Source: JBEIDK01 sp040383485 (lineage in GTDB: Bacteria; Bacteroidota; Bacteroidia; UBA4408). Taken from it: 64,000 nt of DNA. Positions 23,101-30,637 of the stretch are shown here, piece after piece (position 1 is the first letter of the stretch; the number at the start of each line of letters is the position of its first letter). The position numbers and the translations under genes were made by a program. The notes under the pieces are model-generated. The model saw only the letters and a program-made list of their open reading frames with translations. It was not told the origin of the DNA and did not search any database. The stretch covers positions 1 through 64,000 of the forward strand of contig JBEIDK010000002.1 of assembly GCA_040383485.1 (NCBI GenBank), given 5' to 3'.

Positions 23101-26100
23101 AATACGTACTGTTTTAGATACATTTGTACTACAAGGCGCATTTGGTATTGCAGTGAGTGTTAAATCGATGTAATTATTATTTATATCCGTCAAACTAGGT
23201 GTGACAATTGGAGTTAACGAAGTTGCATTTGAAATAGTAGTACCCGTTCCGGTTGTTGAGGTCCAAATGAATGAAGCTGCATTTTGAACAACTGTACCAT
23301 TAACTAAAACATTTGTTTCATCTTCACAAATGGTTGGTTGCGGAGTTACAACTGTTATACTTGGTGTTTTAATTAAGGTTACATCAATAAAACTAACTAA
23401 TGGTACAGCACATGGAGCTATTGGATTGGCAGTTAAGGTTAATCGAATTGGGTTTGCACTTAAAATATCGGCTGCACTTGGTGTGTAAATTGGATCTATG
23501 ATGTTAGTAAAATCAAATGTACCGGTTCCAGATGTTGACCAAACTAAATTCGATACTGTAGTTAAATTAGCCGTTGCATCAGTAATTTGAAATGGAGTAG
23601 CACATCTAGTTATGTTAAATCCTGCATTTGCAACTGGAAGTTTTTGGATGGATAAAACCAATGAACTTGATACAGGAACAACACACGGACTAATTGAATT
23701 TACGGTTAGGGTTAAAGTTACAGATCCTGATGCCATATCAGCATTTGAAGGATTATATACTGGATTTAAAGGATTTCCTGATGGAGAAAAAGTACCTGTT
23801 CCAGATGTAGTCCACACTATTGAGTTGGTGTCATAATCGGTAACGGTTGTTCCGCCTATTCCGTATGAATTCTGTGTAATACAAATAGCATCATTTGCAG
23901 TAAGGTTAATAACAGGTAATTTTTGTAAAAATAATCGAATGACATCGGTTGCTGGAGCTGAACATGGTGTTAAAGGATTTGCCATTAATGTTAAATCCAC
24001 AAAACCAAGATTATAATCTGCTGCAGATGGAGTATATGTAGCCGTTAAAGTAGTCTCATTTGTAAAAGTACCCGTCCCTGTTGTTGACCATGTTACATTA
24101 GAATAATTTGTGGCATTTGTTCCAATAGTAACATAACTTGTACCTTCACATATAGTAGCATTTGCAGGTCCTGCATTTGCTGTAGGTGGACTTATGAAAT
24201 GTAACGTAATTGTGTTTGAAGTAGAAGAATTGCAATTTAATGGGTTTCTTGCTGCTGTTAAAGTTAATGTTACTGTTCCTAAAGTATAATCACTTGCAGA
24301 TGGAAAATAGGTTGGTGCAATGACTCTATTATTGGGTGCAAATGTTCCAGATCCAGAACTAGTCCATGTAAGCGTGTCATAATTTGAAGGGACTACTCCA
24401 GTAACAATATAAGAAGGGTCGCCCACACACAAATCTACATTTGGATTAATAACAGTTATAGTAGGAATTTTGTTGATTGTTAAGGTCATTTCATCCACTG
24501 CATTGGCATTACATGGGAAGTTTTTAGTTGCAACTAATGTTAAAGTAACCGAACCATTGTTGTTGTCACTAGGACCAGGTGTATAGGTTGGAGAAATAGT
24601 AGAACCTCCTGTGAAAGTTCCATCTCCATTTGTAGTCCATTGAACGCCAATATTGTTTGAAGCAGTAGCGGTTGTGATTTGGTACGATCCACCTTCACAA
24701 ATTTGCGCATCTACACCAGCATCTGCAGTTGCATTAGGAATAATTGTTATTGTTGTGTTTGAACTTGCCGAAACGGTACAAGGTGCAATTGCATTGGCAA
24801 TTAATGTTAAATATATTGTTCCCGATTCAGTAGGTTGGGACATATAAGTTGGATTGGTTGTATTGGTATTTATAAAAGTACCTGCACCACCATTTCTTAT
24901 CCAATTGTATCCGCTTGAATTTGTTCCATTTCCAGGTATTACAACCATCTCTCCTTGGCAGATAACTTGAGCTGCTCCAGCATTTGCGGTTGGATTTTTC
25001 TGAATGGTTAATACCATTGTATCGGTAACATTAGAACAACCTGCTTGGGTTCCAGTAATGGTAAATGTTACAGAACCTGCATTAATATCATTTGGACTTA
25101 AGGTGTAAATAGGGTCTTCATTATGAATATTATCAAATGAACCAGAACCTGTGGATGTCCAAGTAATTGAAGTTGTATTGGTAGCAGTGGCTTGTAATTG
25201 ATAAGTAGAATTGCTTTGGCAAATTGTAGCATTTCCACCAGCAACTACACTCGGAGTTGCATTGATAGTATATAGTACGCTATCAGAAACGGTTGGGCCG
25301 CAATTATTTATAGGTGTAACAGTTACTGTAAAGGTTACCGTTGTATTTAAGTCGCTTAGCGAAGGAATGTATATTGGGCTACTAGCAGTAGGATCAACAA
25401 AATTACCATTACCGTTTTGAACGGTCCAAAGTATTGAACCTGCATTTTGAATAGACGCATTTACATTTATTGAACTTTGGCACACCAATCGATCTGGTCC
25501 AGCATTTACAATTGGATTTTTAACAATATTTATCACAATATTGTCAGTTGCAGGTGTACTACAAGGATTATTTCCTGCAGCGCTTAGGGTTAACGTTACA
25601 GATCCATTTAAAATATCGTTTGCCCCAGGGATGTATGTTGGCGTGAGTGAGTTAGCCCCAACAATAGTTCCATCTCCAGTACCATTCGACCATAGAATAG
25701 TGCTATTTACAATGTTTTGAGCTGCCGTTGGATTAAAAGGTACTATGTAATTTGATCCTTCACAAATAGTTACGGTTGGCGGTCCTGCATCAACTTTAGG
25801 TGCCGGTGTAATTAAAACCGAAACGGTGTCAGTTGCGCTAGGACATGTGGTATTTGATGATGCAGTTAATGTTATTACTATAGGACCAACATAATTTTGA
25901 TCTCCTGTACTTGGAGTATATTCAGGGATATAAGGATTACTTTGATCTAATGATCCTGTGATTCCAGTAGGTAAAGTCCAAACTAAATTTGAAGCATGTA
26001 AAGTACCGGTTGCATTAATTTGAATTGGATCTGTTCCACAGGTAATAACGTCTGTTCCTGCATTGGCAATTGGTTTTTTATCAATTATGATTTCTAATTC

Positions 26101-29100
26101 CTCAGAATAACTGTTTGAACAAGCTCCAATTCCCGTTACGGTTAATCTTAAACGTACAGAACCAAATGCAATATCAGCAAGACTTGGACTATATTTAGGA
26201 TTGGCAATATTAGTAAAATCAAATGTCCCAGAACCTACTACCTTTGACCATACTATTGATGATGGTGTGTGATTGGTAATTGTAGATTGTAATTGAATTT
26301 GTGTAGTAGTTTCACATACACGAAATTGTGGCGCACCTACTATTGTAATTACAGGTTCAGGTTGTACTGTAATAGTTACTTGATTCGTTTTTTTACAACC
26401 CGTTGCTGTAACCGTTTCTTCAACGGTATAGGTTGTCGTAACCACTGGATTAACTGATGGATTAGAAGAAGTAGATGTAAAACCTACAGGTGTACTATTC
26501 CAAGAATAAGTAGAACCTACAGTTGGATTTCCTCCAATTAATAAGTTATTTCCATCGCATATAGATGTATTTGGAATAACTAAAGGATTTGGTAGAGGGT
26601 TAACGATAACTTGAAATTGATCTTGAACCGAACATCCTGTAATATTGTTAGTAATAGTGTAGATGTAATTTTGGGTAACTACTTGATTAAAAAGTATGTT
26701 TACTTGAGGTAAAGTGCTAGAATAGCCTAAATCTGAAGTCCAAGAATAACTGTGTCCTCCAATGAAAGCATCACCGAAAGTTTTTGTTGCTCCAAAACAA
26801 ACTTGTTGGTTAGGAATATCTGTAACAACTGGTGTAGCTTTTATAGTTATTGTCGCAACAGAAGATTGAGCTTCAGAGCAGATACCATTTTTTACTATTA
26901 CTCTATATTGAGTGGTAGTAGTTAATGGACCAGAAGTATAGCTATTTGTTGTATTTGCAATTGTGGTCCAATTAGTTCCACCATCAGTAGATTGTTCCCA
27001 TCGAAGAATAGTTCCATTAAACCCTGAAACAGTTAATAACCCACTAGTTTCTCCTTTACATATCGAAGTTGATGAAGAAAGTGTTCCTCCATTACTTTGG
27101 GAATTCACATCAATGAAAGCCGGTGATGAATATTCTACGGGTGCAGTTCCGCTTTGAATAACAGCTCTAAAATAGGTTGGTGTACTTATATTTGTAGCAG
27201 TATAAGTTGCATTAAGGTTGTTTATATCAGTAACATTAGCCGAAAAATCAGCAATTGTAGATCGCTGCCACTTTATTATATTTCCTGTGTATCCTGATAA
27301 TGTTAATGTTGTTGAATTTGTTCCCGAACATACCGTTGTAGATCCCGAAACAGCACCTCCAATAGAATTAGGAAATACCGAAATAGTAACAGCAGTTCGA
27401 TTATTACTTTCACACCCATTAACTGTTTGTGTAGCATAATAAATTCCGGTCGACAATAAAGTTGCGCTATTTATAGCAGTACCACCAATAGCTGAAGAAT
27501 ACCAATTTGGAGTTCCAGAGCTAACAATTTGTAAATTAGCAACAGTTGCATTGTCAGATACTAAAAAGGATTGTGCATTTGCAATAGGAGCTACGGGTGT
27601 AGCAGGTTGTGTATTGATTGTTACAGTTGTTGAATTAGAGGAAATACATCCATTAGCATCTGTAACCGTATAATTATAGGTGCCAGTTGGTAATCCTGAA
27701 ATAGTAGTAATTGATCCAGATGATGTAAAATTCACATTTCCAGGAAGTCTTGTTAATGTCCAGTTACCTGAAGGTAATCCACTTAAACTTGCACTTCCGG
27801 TAGCTACAGCACAAGTTGGTTGAACAATTAATCCAACAATAGGAGCGCTTGTAGATGGAGCTGCATTAATTACAACATTTGATGAAGCTGATGAACTACA
27901 GTTTCCATTAGAAACTGAGAAAGTATAGGTGCCTGCGCTTAAATTTGTAACTGTATATGAATTCCCTGTAGCTGAATAGGTTTCTCCTCCGGGTGTTTTG
28001 GTTATTGTGCAATTGGTTGGTAAACCATTTAAAATAACACTGCCTGTTGGGTTGGCACAAGTAGGTTGCGTAATTGTTCCAATTGTTGGTGCTGTTGGTA
28101 TGGTTGGCGCTGCATTTATAATTGCAGTACTAGTTGAAGAAACGCATTGATTACTATCTTTAACTGTAAAACTATAGTTTCCAGCAGCTTGATTATTTAA
28201 AGAGAAAGTTGCTCCAGTGCCATTATAAGATCCTGGGTTAATGGACCAACTACCTGTAGTAGGTAATCCAGAGAATTGGATACTTCCTGTTGAAGTTGAA
28301 CAATTGGGTTGAATTACATTCAGTTGAGGAGCAGCTGGAAGTGCATTTACGGTTACTAACACCGAATCCGTATTAAAACATCCATTTGTTCCTAAAGCAG
28401 TAGCAGTGTAAGTAGTTGTTGTAGCAGGTTGAAAAGCAACACTATCTGTAATCGCATTATTCCAAGTTATTGAAGAAATCCCACTTCCAGTTGCTGATAA
28501 AGTAACATTTGATCCAGCACAAATATTTTTATCTGTTCCTGCATTAATTACAGGAAGCGCTTTTACATTTACGGCATAAGTTCCAGTTCCAATACAGTCA
28601 TTACTGTCTGTTCCATTAACGGTGTAAGTTGTTGTATTTGATGGAGTAACAGTAACAGAAGGCGTTGAACCAATTCCACCATTCCACACATAGGAATTAG
28701 CCCCAGATGCGGTTAATGTGGTACTTTGATTTAAACATATTGAATTATTTCCTGTAACTGTTATTGAAGGTAATGAATTAATTAAAACCGCAACAGAATT
28801 TACAGCAGAGCATCCATTACCATCTGTCCCTTTTATGTAATAAGTTCCAGAAGTTGCCACCAAATTAGGTGATGTAAGTGGAGTAGTTGCTCCTGCATTT
28901 GTAAAATAGGAAAACGTGAGATTTGAATCTGACCCAGTAGTAACTGCTGATAACGTTAAATTTACTGTGTTTGGATTACAAACAGGTGTCGGATTACTTG
29001 TAATTACTATCGGTTGTGGATGAACTACAAAATTAGCAGTGGTTACACATCCGTTCGCATTTGTAAAGGTAATGATAGAAGTACCTGGAGAAATTCCCGT

Positions 29101-30438
29101 TACTAAGCCCGAATTACTTACACTTGCAATACTAGGATTTGACGATTGCCATGCATTTGATGTGGCAGGTAAACTTCCAGATAATTGAGAAGTACCACCT
29201 ATACAACTATTTAGATTTCCTGATATTGCTGAGGCATTATTTACTATAATTGTAACAATGTTAGAATAAGCTATTGGGCAACCTGAATTTTGAACTGCAA
29301 CTCTATAATAGGTGGTTTGTGTTAATCCACCTGACTGAAATGTTGAAGACGTGTTAGCAATTGAAGTCCACGGAGCTGATCCTGTTACTGATGATTCCCA
29401 ATTTAAAATTGTTCCTCTATGTCCCGATAAAGTTAACAAACCACTTGAACTTCCAGCACAAATTGATGCATTACCACTTAAAGTTCCAGCTAATGAAACT
29501 GGGTTCACGTTGATGTTAAAAGCGATAGAATTTCCAATACATCCTTGATAGGAAGGAGTAACAGTAATGGTTGAACTTATTGTATTATTTGTATTGTTAG
29601 TAGTAATAAATGAAGGAATTGGTGAAGATGTTCCAGATGAGGTACTCAATCCAATTGCTGAATTATTTGTTCCACTCCAAGAAAAAGAAGTGCCAGTTCC
29701 TGAATTTGGTGAACTAGCTGTTAAACTAATGGAGCTTACTGTTCCACCAGCACAAGTTAAAATATTAGGAATAGTATTGCTTACAGGCTTTGGATTTATC
29801 GTTATAGTATAATTTTTTGCAACACCTGCACAACCATTGATTGATGGAGTAATTGTAATATTACTAGTAATAGGCTCATTTGTACTATTTATACCAGTAA
29901 AGGTTGGGATGTTGCCAGTACCCGAACTAGAAAGTCCAATTGATGTATTTGAATTGGTCCAATTAAAAATCAAAACACCAGAAGTCGTTGGATTTGTTGG
30001 GGTTCCAGACAGCACTATTTGAGGAACAGTTGTGCCTTCACAATACGATACGTTAGAAAAAGCATTTGAAATTGAAGGAGCAATGTAAGTAAACAAGATA
30101 TTGGAGTCTATACCATCAACAAAAAATTTACCCGAACTTAAACCACAAGGAAGTGTAACATCGATTTCAGTTGATGAGATATACTGAATGTTCGCTATTG
30201 GAATTGTTGCCGAACCCAATACTATAGTTGAAGTAGAAGTAAATCCACTACCTGATAATTTAACAATTGTACCCGCATGACCTGATGTTGGATTCACTCC
30301 AGATATCGATACAGTTGACAAAGAATTATATTTACTACTTGTTTTTTTACTATTCTCGATAGTACTTGCAAATGAAACATTTGAAAGCATAAATATTGAA
30401 ACTAGCAAGAATAATCTGTTTATGTATAAATCTCTCAT
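11107..30438 (-). CDS. Giant modular SprB-like adhesin with type IX C-terminal sorting domain
   Basis: A 6443-residue cell-surface protein. In order: signal peptide (MRDLYINRLFLLVSIFMLSN, residues 1-25); an IPT/TIG-like domain (about 41-112, GVNPTSGHAGTIVKLSGSGF); mixed Ig/PKD-like modules to about 1360; some 30 PKD-like modules with recurring ICEG and SGSGTF-type cores (about 1360-4120); linkers; nine 85-86-residue tandem modules (4478-5249); further degenerate copies; a PKD domain near 6240-6335; and a type B C-terminal sorting domain from about 6349 starting at LPTIFTPNNDGINDYF. The size is close to that of F. johnsoniae SprB, the gliding adhesin, as I recall it. A partner PorP/SprF gene follows 6 nt downstream. 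ATG 30438 is preferred over TTG 30480 because the signal peptide starts there. Orthology to SprB rather than general similarity is unproven. Confidence 0.9.
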   Translation of the reverse strand: MRDLYINRLFLLVSIFMLSNVSFASTIENSKKTSSKYNSLSTVSISGVNPTSGHAGTIVKLSGSGFTSTSTIVLGSATIPIANIQYISSTEIDVTLPCGLSSGKFFVDGIDSNILFTYIAPSISNAFSNVSYCEGTTVPQIVLSGTPTNPTTSGVLIFNWTNSNTSIGLSSSGTGNIPTFTGINSTNEPITSNITITPSINGCAGVAKNYTITINPKPVSNTIPNILTCAGGTVSSISLTASSPNSGTGTSFSWSGTNNSAIGLSTSSGTSSPIPSFITTNNTNNTISSTITVTPSYQGCIGNSIAFNINVNPVSLAGTLSGNASICAGSSSGLLTLSGHRGTILNWESSVTGSAPWTSIANTSSTFQSGGLTQTTYYRVAVQNSGCPIAYSNIVTIIVNNASAISGNLNSCIGGTSQLSGSLPATSNAWQSSNPSIASVSNSGLVTGISPGTSIITFTNANGCVTTANFVVHPQPIVITSNPTPVCNPNTVNLTLSAVTTGSDSNLTFSYFTNAGATTPLTSPNLVATSGTYYIKGTDGNGCSAVNSVAVLINSLPSITVTGNNSICLNQSTTLTASGANSYVWNGGIGSTPSVTVTPSNTTTYTVNGTDSNDCIGTGTYAVNVKALPVINAGTDKNICAGSNVTLSATGSGISSITWNNAITDSVAFQPATTTTYTATALGTNGCFNTDSVLVTVNALPAAPQLNVIQPNCSTSTGSIQFSGLPTTGSWSINPGSYNGTGATFSLNNQAAGNYSFTVKDSNQCVSSTSTAIINAAPTIPTAPTIGTITQPTCANPTGSVILNGLPTNCTITKTPGGETYSATGNSYTVTNLSAGTYTFSVSNGNCSSSASSNVVINAAPSTSAPIVGLIVQPTCAVATGSASLSGLPSGNWTLTRLPGNVNFTSSGSITTISGLPTGTYNYTVTDANGCISSNSTTVTINTQPATPVAPIANAQSFLVSDNATVANLQIVSSGTPNWYSSAIGGTAINSATLLSTGIYYATQTVNGCESNNRTAVTISVFPNSIGGAVSGSTTVCSGTNSTTLTLSGYTGNIIKWQRSTIADFSANVTDINNLNATYTATNISTPTYFRAVIQSGTAPVEYSSPAFIDVNSQSNGGTLSSSTSICKGETSGLLTVSGFNGTILRWEQSTDGGTNWTTIANTTNSYTSGPLTTTTQYRVIVKNGICSEAQSSVATITIKATPVVTDIPNQQVCFGATKTFGDAFIGGHSYSWTSDLGYSSTLPQVNILFNQVVTQNYIYTITNNITGCSVQDQFQVIVNPLPNPLVIPNTSICDGNNLLIGGNPTVGSTYSWNSTPVGFTSTSSNPSVNPVVTTTYTVEETVTATGCKKTNQVTITVQPEPVITIVGAPQFRVCETTTQIQLQSTITNHTPSSIVWSKVVGSGTFDFTNIANPKYSPSLADIAFGSVRLRLTVTGIGACSNSYSEELEIIIDKKPIANAGTDVITCGTDPIQINATGTLHASNLVWTLPTGITGSLDQSNPYIPEYTPSTGDQNYVGPIVITLTASSNTTCPSATDTVSVLITPAPKVDAGPPTVTICEGSNYIVPFNPTAAQNIVNSTILWSNGTGDGTIVGANSLTPTYIPGANDILNGSVTLTLSAAGNNPCSTPATDNIVINIVKNPIVNAGPDRLVCQSSINVNASIQNAGSILWTVQNGNGNFVDPTASSPIYIPSLSDLNTTVTFTVTVTPINNCGPTVSDSVLYTINATPSVVAGGNATICQSNSTYQLQATATNTTSITWTSTGSGSFDNIHNEDPIYTLSPNDINAGSVTFTITGTQAGCSNVTDTMVLTIQKNPTANAGAAQVICQGEMVVIPGNGTNSSGYNWIRNGGAGTFINTNTTNPTYMSQPTESGTIYLTLIANAIAPCTVSASSNTTITIIPNATADAGVDAQICEGGSYQITTATASNNIGVQWTTNGDGTFTGGSTISPTYTPGPSDNNNGSVTLTLVATKNFPCNANAVDEMTLTINKIPTITVINPNVDLCVGDPSYIVTGVVPSNYDTLTWTSSGSGTFAPNNRVIAPTYFPSASDYTLGTVTLTLTAARNPLNCNSSTSNTITLHFISPPTANAGPANATICEGTSYVTIGTNATNYSNVTWSTTGTGTFTNETTLTATYTPSAADYNLGFVDLTLMANPLTPCSAPATDVIRLFLQKLPVINLTANDAICITQNSYGIGGTTVTDYDTNSIVWTTSGTGTFSPSGNPLNPVYNPSNADMASGSVTLTLTVNSISPCVVPVSSSLVLSIQKLPVANAGFNITRCATPFQITDATANLTTVSNLVWSTSGTGTFDFTNIIDPIYTPSAADILSANPIRLTLTANPIAPCAVPLVSFIDVTLIKTPSITVVTPQPTICEDETNVLVNGTVVQNAASFIWTSTTGTGTTISNATSLTPIVTPSLTDINNNYIDLTLTAIPNAPCSTNVSKTVRIPIQKKPSVSAGATQTICEGSVITTTDALSSNVTNLTWNNNGGDGTFTASELNTITEYTPGPLEIASGRVLLTLSADAIAPCAGSVSSTVEHLITKNPVITVNPSQVTICETETYQVPLSQITVTNPTSIASIQWTTTNPSSLTGSTTFTPTYTPSAADITAGFANLVLTVTPIAPCATPIVNTIRVNITKKATIDATQTNYTFCENTPKQLNAIFNHHNPSTISWAIVSGSGTLSGINTATPIFTPDTSSNTVIIEVSVNSNAPCTEVTTQQFTLDVIKKPIVTFANTTDIICNTQTSYALNATTIAATVTNTTTNTTYLWTTTGTGTFASNTALVTTYNFSAADLLLNTITLRLTAQSDALCAMTDFEEIVITIKPAPIVTTTPNETICEGTVFTATATATNENSVLWTTSGTSNGTFTNENAETAHYTPGSNDINGFTLLFTAFGDPVCSVATATKTVTIQKRPILDAGVENRNNCSSEPFQITGVTGQNNGTITWTSNSSSGVNSGTFSNTSILNPIYNPSAAEIAAGTPIILTVTSQSIAPCTGTVTDFVILNLTPTQVVNAGLNQTICENETVSLNGSASNSVSYNWTTSGTGTFSNINSLTTNYIPSSADILNGTVTLTLEATSNTTCPPETDSVVITIRKNPTANAGIAATICEGSNYTLANGEATASNYTTITWTATGPGALDVTTINTLTPTYIPASGQTGTVTLTLTATGYTECAQDAVSVKTITIVPEPFVTVTSSKTICEGSTLTITNTDASATNYSSLQWSASNGLGTFTPNNTTATTYTPATGQTGNVTLSLTAASANGVCPSSVGNIQLNIIPKPIVEAGNNGTICQTGTYTITGASVQHSNLFSWSVAGPATIQAGTETTLNPVIVPTAGATGTVTVTLTATGLGICPVTVTDNLTIQINPRPIVTAGVDGLLCEGIGSFQLNGTVTNATNYSWTTTGGGTIQLTANPLAPLYIPSVSDFNTSTGVNVITITLNATTTNGCSSATDSMQLTLYAKPKISAGIDLVACENNTSVLLNGASVSNYNSGYTISWTSSGNGTFDYTGSNGGINPVYIFGSNDTSSVTLTMSALPNANCPQVAVTDSMTITINQNPAITTTSNLISMCGETFTMPDLVTVSNSNNLLWTNITGVSGTPGTLTNATSETPTFTPSVNEIANGFVLLQLTATPISGCSLPATTTIRVNLQPKAKINLVPNVGTNITACQGQVIRINNIASVEDYSTFLWTENGTGSIVPSTLNTLNPEYTPGLNETGVVTFTLQATNLAPCTGLVSQIVTVTIAPQPTVNAGPDVTICQNTPLALNTATTTNSNSIVWLSSENSNGTSSPGYTGGSFSNINIINPTYTPSQDDINLGYVYLTVRAANTSCNSLVTDVIKVTITPQITVAAGSNATICEGSTFTLAEASHTNAVGYTWTSSQNSNGTSIPTYISGSFSSNSILNPVYTPSLDDINLGHVYLTITATGGTNCPTATSQMKLTIVKKPTVSTTDVQMCMNTTQISLNGNATNYQSLNWSIYSGPGSISPNPLNPLNPTFISGISGLNTVQTTVVRLYVAPIPGCAQATAVYDDLIITIQPLPSVEAGSNGAVCYVPGQPIVPFAITGTTVTNASSQSWTSSGVGVFNTGTPVTYQSFSTVCNTETLTLTANGIGACSTSSVSDNINLTINCAVPSLGTITSNAPATVCQGTTATYTIPVNTSIQTYTWSVPTGATILSGQGTNAISVLFGANSGNVSVTGNNGCGSTIANTPITVNTLPTGVSITGPQTVCAGATNLIYTASPIPNATTYVWTLPNGSTVITSTNTITIAIGVNETSGNLSVAGSNSCGLGSSSSAFPITINPKPVLSSTLNPAALCSGTVFNYIPTTATIGSTFSWTRAVQPGISNVAASGTGSISETLINSTNSDLIVSYQITITTPQGCTNSQFISFTLHPAPSLTSNPTPNAICTGSTFNYIPSSSTTGAILWQRNAISGILEAANNGTGSINEVLTNTTNSPITVTYLLTLPATINGCSNATQITVQVVVNPNNTVSSASSTPILCINSALTQITHTTTGATGIGIATGLPTGVTASWLANTITINGTPTVSGTFNYSIPLIGGCNTLFATGTIIVNPSNTVTPSSGPQTLCINSPLTAITHTTTGATGIGTATGLPLGVTASWLANTIAISGVPTESGTFNYNIPLTGGCGGAATGTITVIPSNTVTPALSTPTLCINTPLTPIIHTTTGATGIGTAIGLPTGVTASWASNTITISGAPTVSGTFNYTIPLTGGCGTVNATGSIIVNPDNTVTSTASNQTVCINSPLTPITHNTTGATGIGAVSGLPSGLTATWAGNIITISGTPTAAGVFNYSIPLTGGCNSVFATGTITVNPNNTVTIIPLPQTLCINTALTPITYTTTGATGIGLATGLPTGVTASWSANTITITGAPTAIGTFNYSIPLLGGCSTINATGTIIVNPNNTVSSASSSEILCVNTILTPITHTTTGATGIGTATGLPTGVTASWLSNTITISGAPTVSGIFNYTIPLTGGCNTLFATGSIVVNPSNTVTPSSGPQTLCINSPLTAITHTTTGATGIGTATGLPLGVTASWLANTITISGVPTESGTFNYNIPLTGGCGSAATGTITVIPSHTVTPALSTPTLCINTPLTPITHNTTGATGIGTATGLPTGITSSWASNTITISGAPTASGTFNYSIPLTGGCGTVNATGSIIVNPNNTVTSTASNQTVCINSPLTPITHNTTGATGIGAVSGLPSGVTAAWAGNIITISGTPTAAGIFNYSIPLTGGCNTVFATGTITVNTVPIVTITNPAPACLPATVDITATTAGSTPGLSYTYWNNSAATIALVNPSTVSISGTYYIKGTNSFGCSTISPVVVNINASPTATITGQNSFIVCQNGAQPQITFTASNGTAPYTFTYQVMSNSSAGPIQTITTLGTSNSSTISFPTTVSGNHTITLLSVQDSSAALCNTTNISLPNTAFITVQQVGTIVPTNQALVSQTVCQNTPITPIVFTIGGASTNAFVTNLPAGLSGSYVSGTFTISGTPLVTGVYNYIVNTSGSTNGCNSTFSGTITVNSNDSIIALVPATINQSVCNNVNIQPIIYNLGGGATGGIVRFSPSQPPGITWSIVNNVITISGASNTIGSFTYTVESFGICGQSSASGNIAINPSATITLVSGNPNTTVCLGSSFALPIQYSISPASATMVVTGLPNGVTFNPTTGIISGTPTQSGTFPYSISSTTACGNTLTGIITVNPLQSIAYLSGNTNQVACQNTPIDPINFLVSGGVNTITVTPTLPAGITYNIVNGILTVSGTPTSPTSLAQNYTITTQGTCGPSAIYSITFDIRPEASITLTTGSGSINQSVCQSSAIIPISFTIGGGATGIITPTLPNGLTLNFNAGTGVYTIQGNPLVNGVFNFPITTTGCPKTIFVTISNVNTAVGIVLTSAAGTDNQTLCQPSFNTPIQPITYNVIGATNIVSSGLPPGVTAVFSATTGQLIISGTPLVSGVYNYTVTSEPCSIVKAGVIRVSTPISITNEVITNVSCSNVNDGAISVTIVGGVSVNGLYAIRWTGPNGFQQNQTTITGLVAGTYTLTGTDAIGCPIPTVSYTVLPAQPIIISLQSSTNVSCNGVLGCANFNITGGSGIYTDFTLQYLDPSLQTLVTLPPPANNNYFNICNLRAGVYYLTVEDSNGCSTIPYLFTIYDYSALSIENITMDDDLCEDNPGKIRINVNSLDPNLTFYYNDVLVPFVDLGNNMYELSINNPTTPFGIVKVRNSQNCWREIRVSTAIITPDFEFTSNDFENYGYYSVNESIQLTHLVDMSAIPAEYDYIVWDFGDNTPFKVFYNPEDLLPDSNGENFETVFHTYTTNGIYEITLTVYNRFGCSRKISKTIVIGSGATMMLPTIFTPNNDGINDYFRPSLLGIKDVAMQIYDNWGNLVYEIESEVALLGPDWGWNGIEKGQSEPMNNNYRYYIIATAINDVKIEKEGRFLLVK
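14692..17007 (-). repeat. Nine-unit 255/258-bp tandem repeat in the adhesin gene
   Basis: Nine tandem units of 86 residues (two of 85) encode modules with the shared cores TTTGATGIG, TASW, NTITISG, GTFNY and IPLTGGC. Unit 1 resembles 6, 2 resembles 7, 3 resembles 8 and 4 resembles 9, with unit 5 between, so a block has been duplicated with a 1287-bp (429-residue) period. For example, tgctgttaaaggcgaatt occurs at 15394 and at 16681. The frame is intact throughout. Confidence 0.9.
18075..26352 (-). repeat. Array of about 30 divergent PKD-like modules in the adhesin gene
   Basis: Translated on the minus strand, a module of about 80-100 residues recurs about 30 times (counted by hand from its Cys-containing core, e.g. 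NAGPDVTICQN, NAGIAATICEG). Each module typically has W-x-T-x-x-G-x-G-x-F, a P-x-Y-x-P-S/G motif, a V-T-L-T-L strand and two cysteines. Copies are diverged at DNA level, unlike the nine-unit array downstream, suggesting an older expansion. Confidence 0.85.
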
Positions 30439-30526
30439 AATTAGGATTCTATGTTTTTTTGGGGTAAAAGTAATTAACAAAATTACAAAAAATATGTTAA
30501 TAACTTTATGTTAAACAGATAATTTT

Positions 30527-30534
30527 TAATTTTG
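30527..30534 (+). promoter_or_regulatory. Putative -7 element for the thioredoxin-like gene
   Basis: TAATTTTG matches TAnnTTTG in the 199-bp divergent gap, about 100 nt before the ATG at 30638. A -33 element is not clear. No equally good box was found for the giant adhesin gene on the other strand. Confidence 0.4.
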
Positions 30535-30637
30535 TAGCACTATGTTAAAATAGAATTTGAAATAATATTTTTGAATTTTATTTATTTACATTTGAAAAGT
30601 AATTAAATTTTTTTATTGTTAAAACATTAATTATTTT

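Noticed and set aside
13292..30022. Many plus-strand open frames of 60-123 codons inside the adhesin gene, for example 22802-23173 and 19460-19789
   Set aside because: They lie fully opposite the giant minus-strand gene, recur with its module period (15305, 15563, 16592 have the same start), and have no promoter or family resemblance. They are shadows of the repetitive coding sequence.
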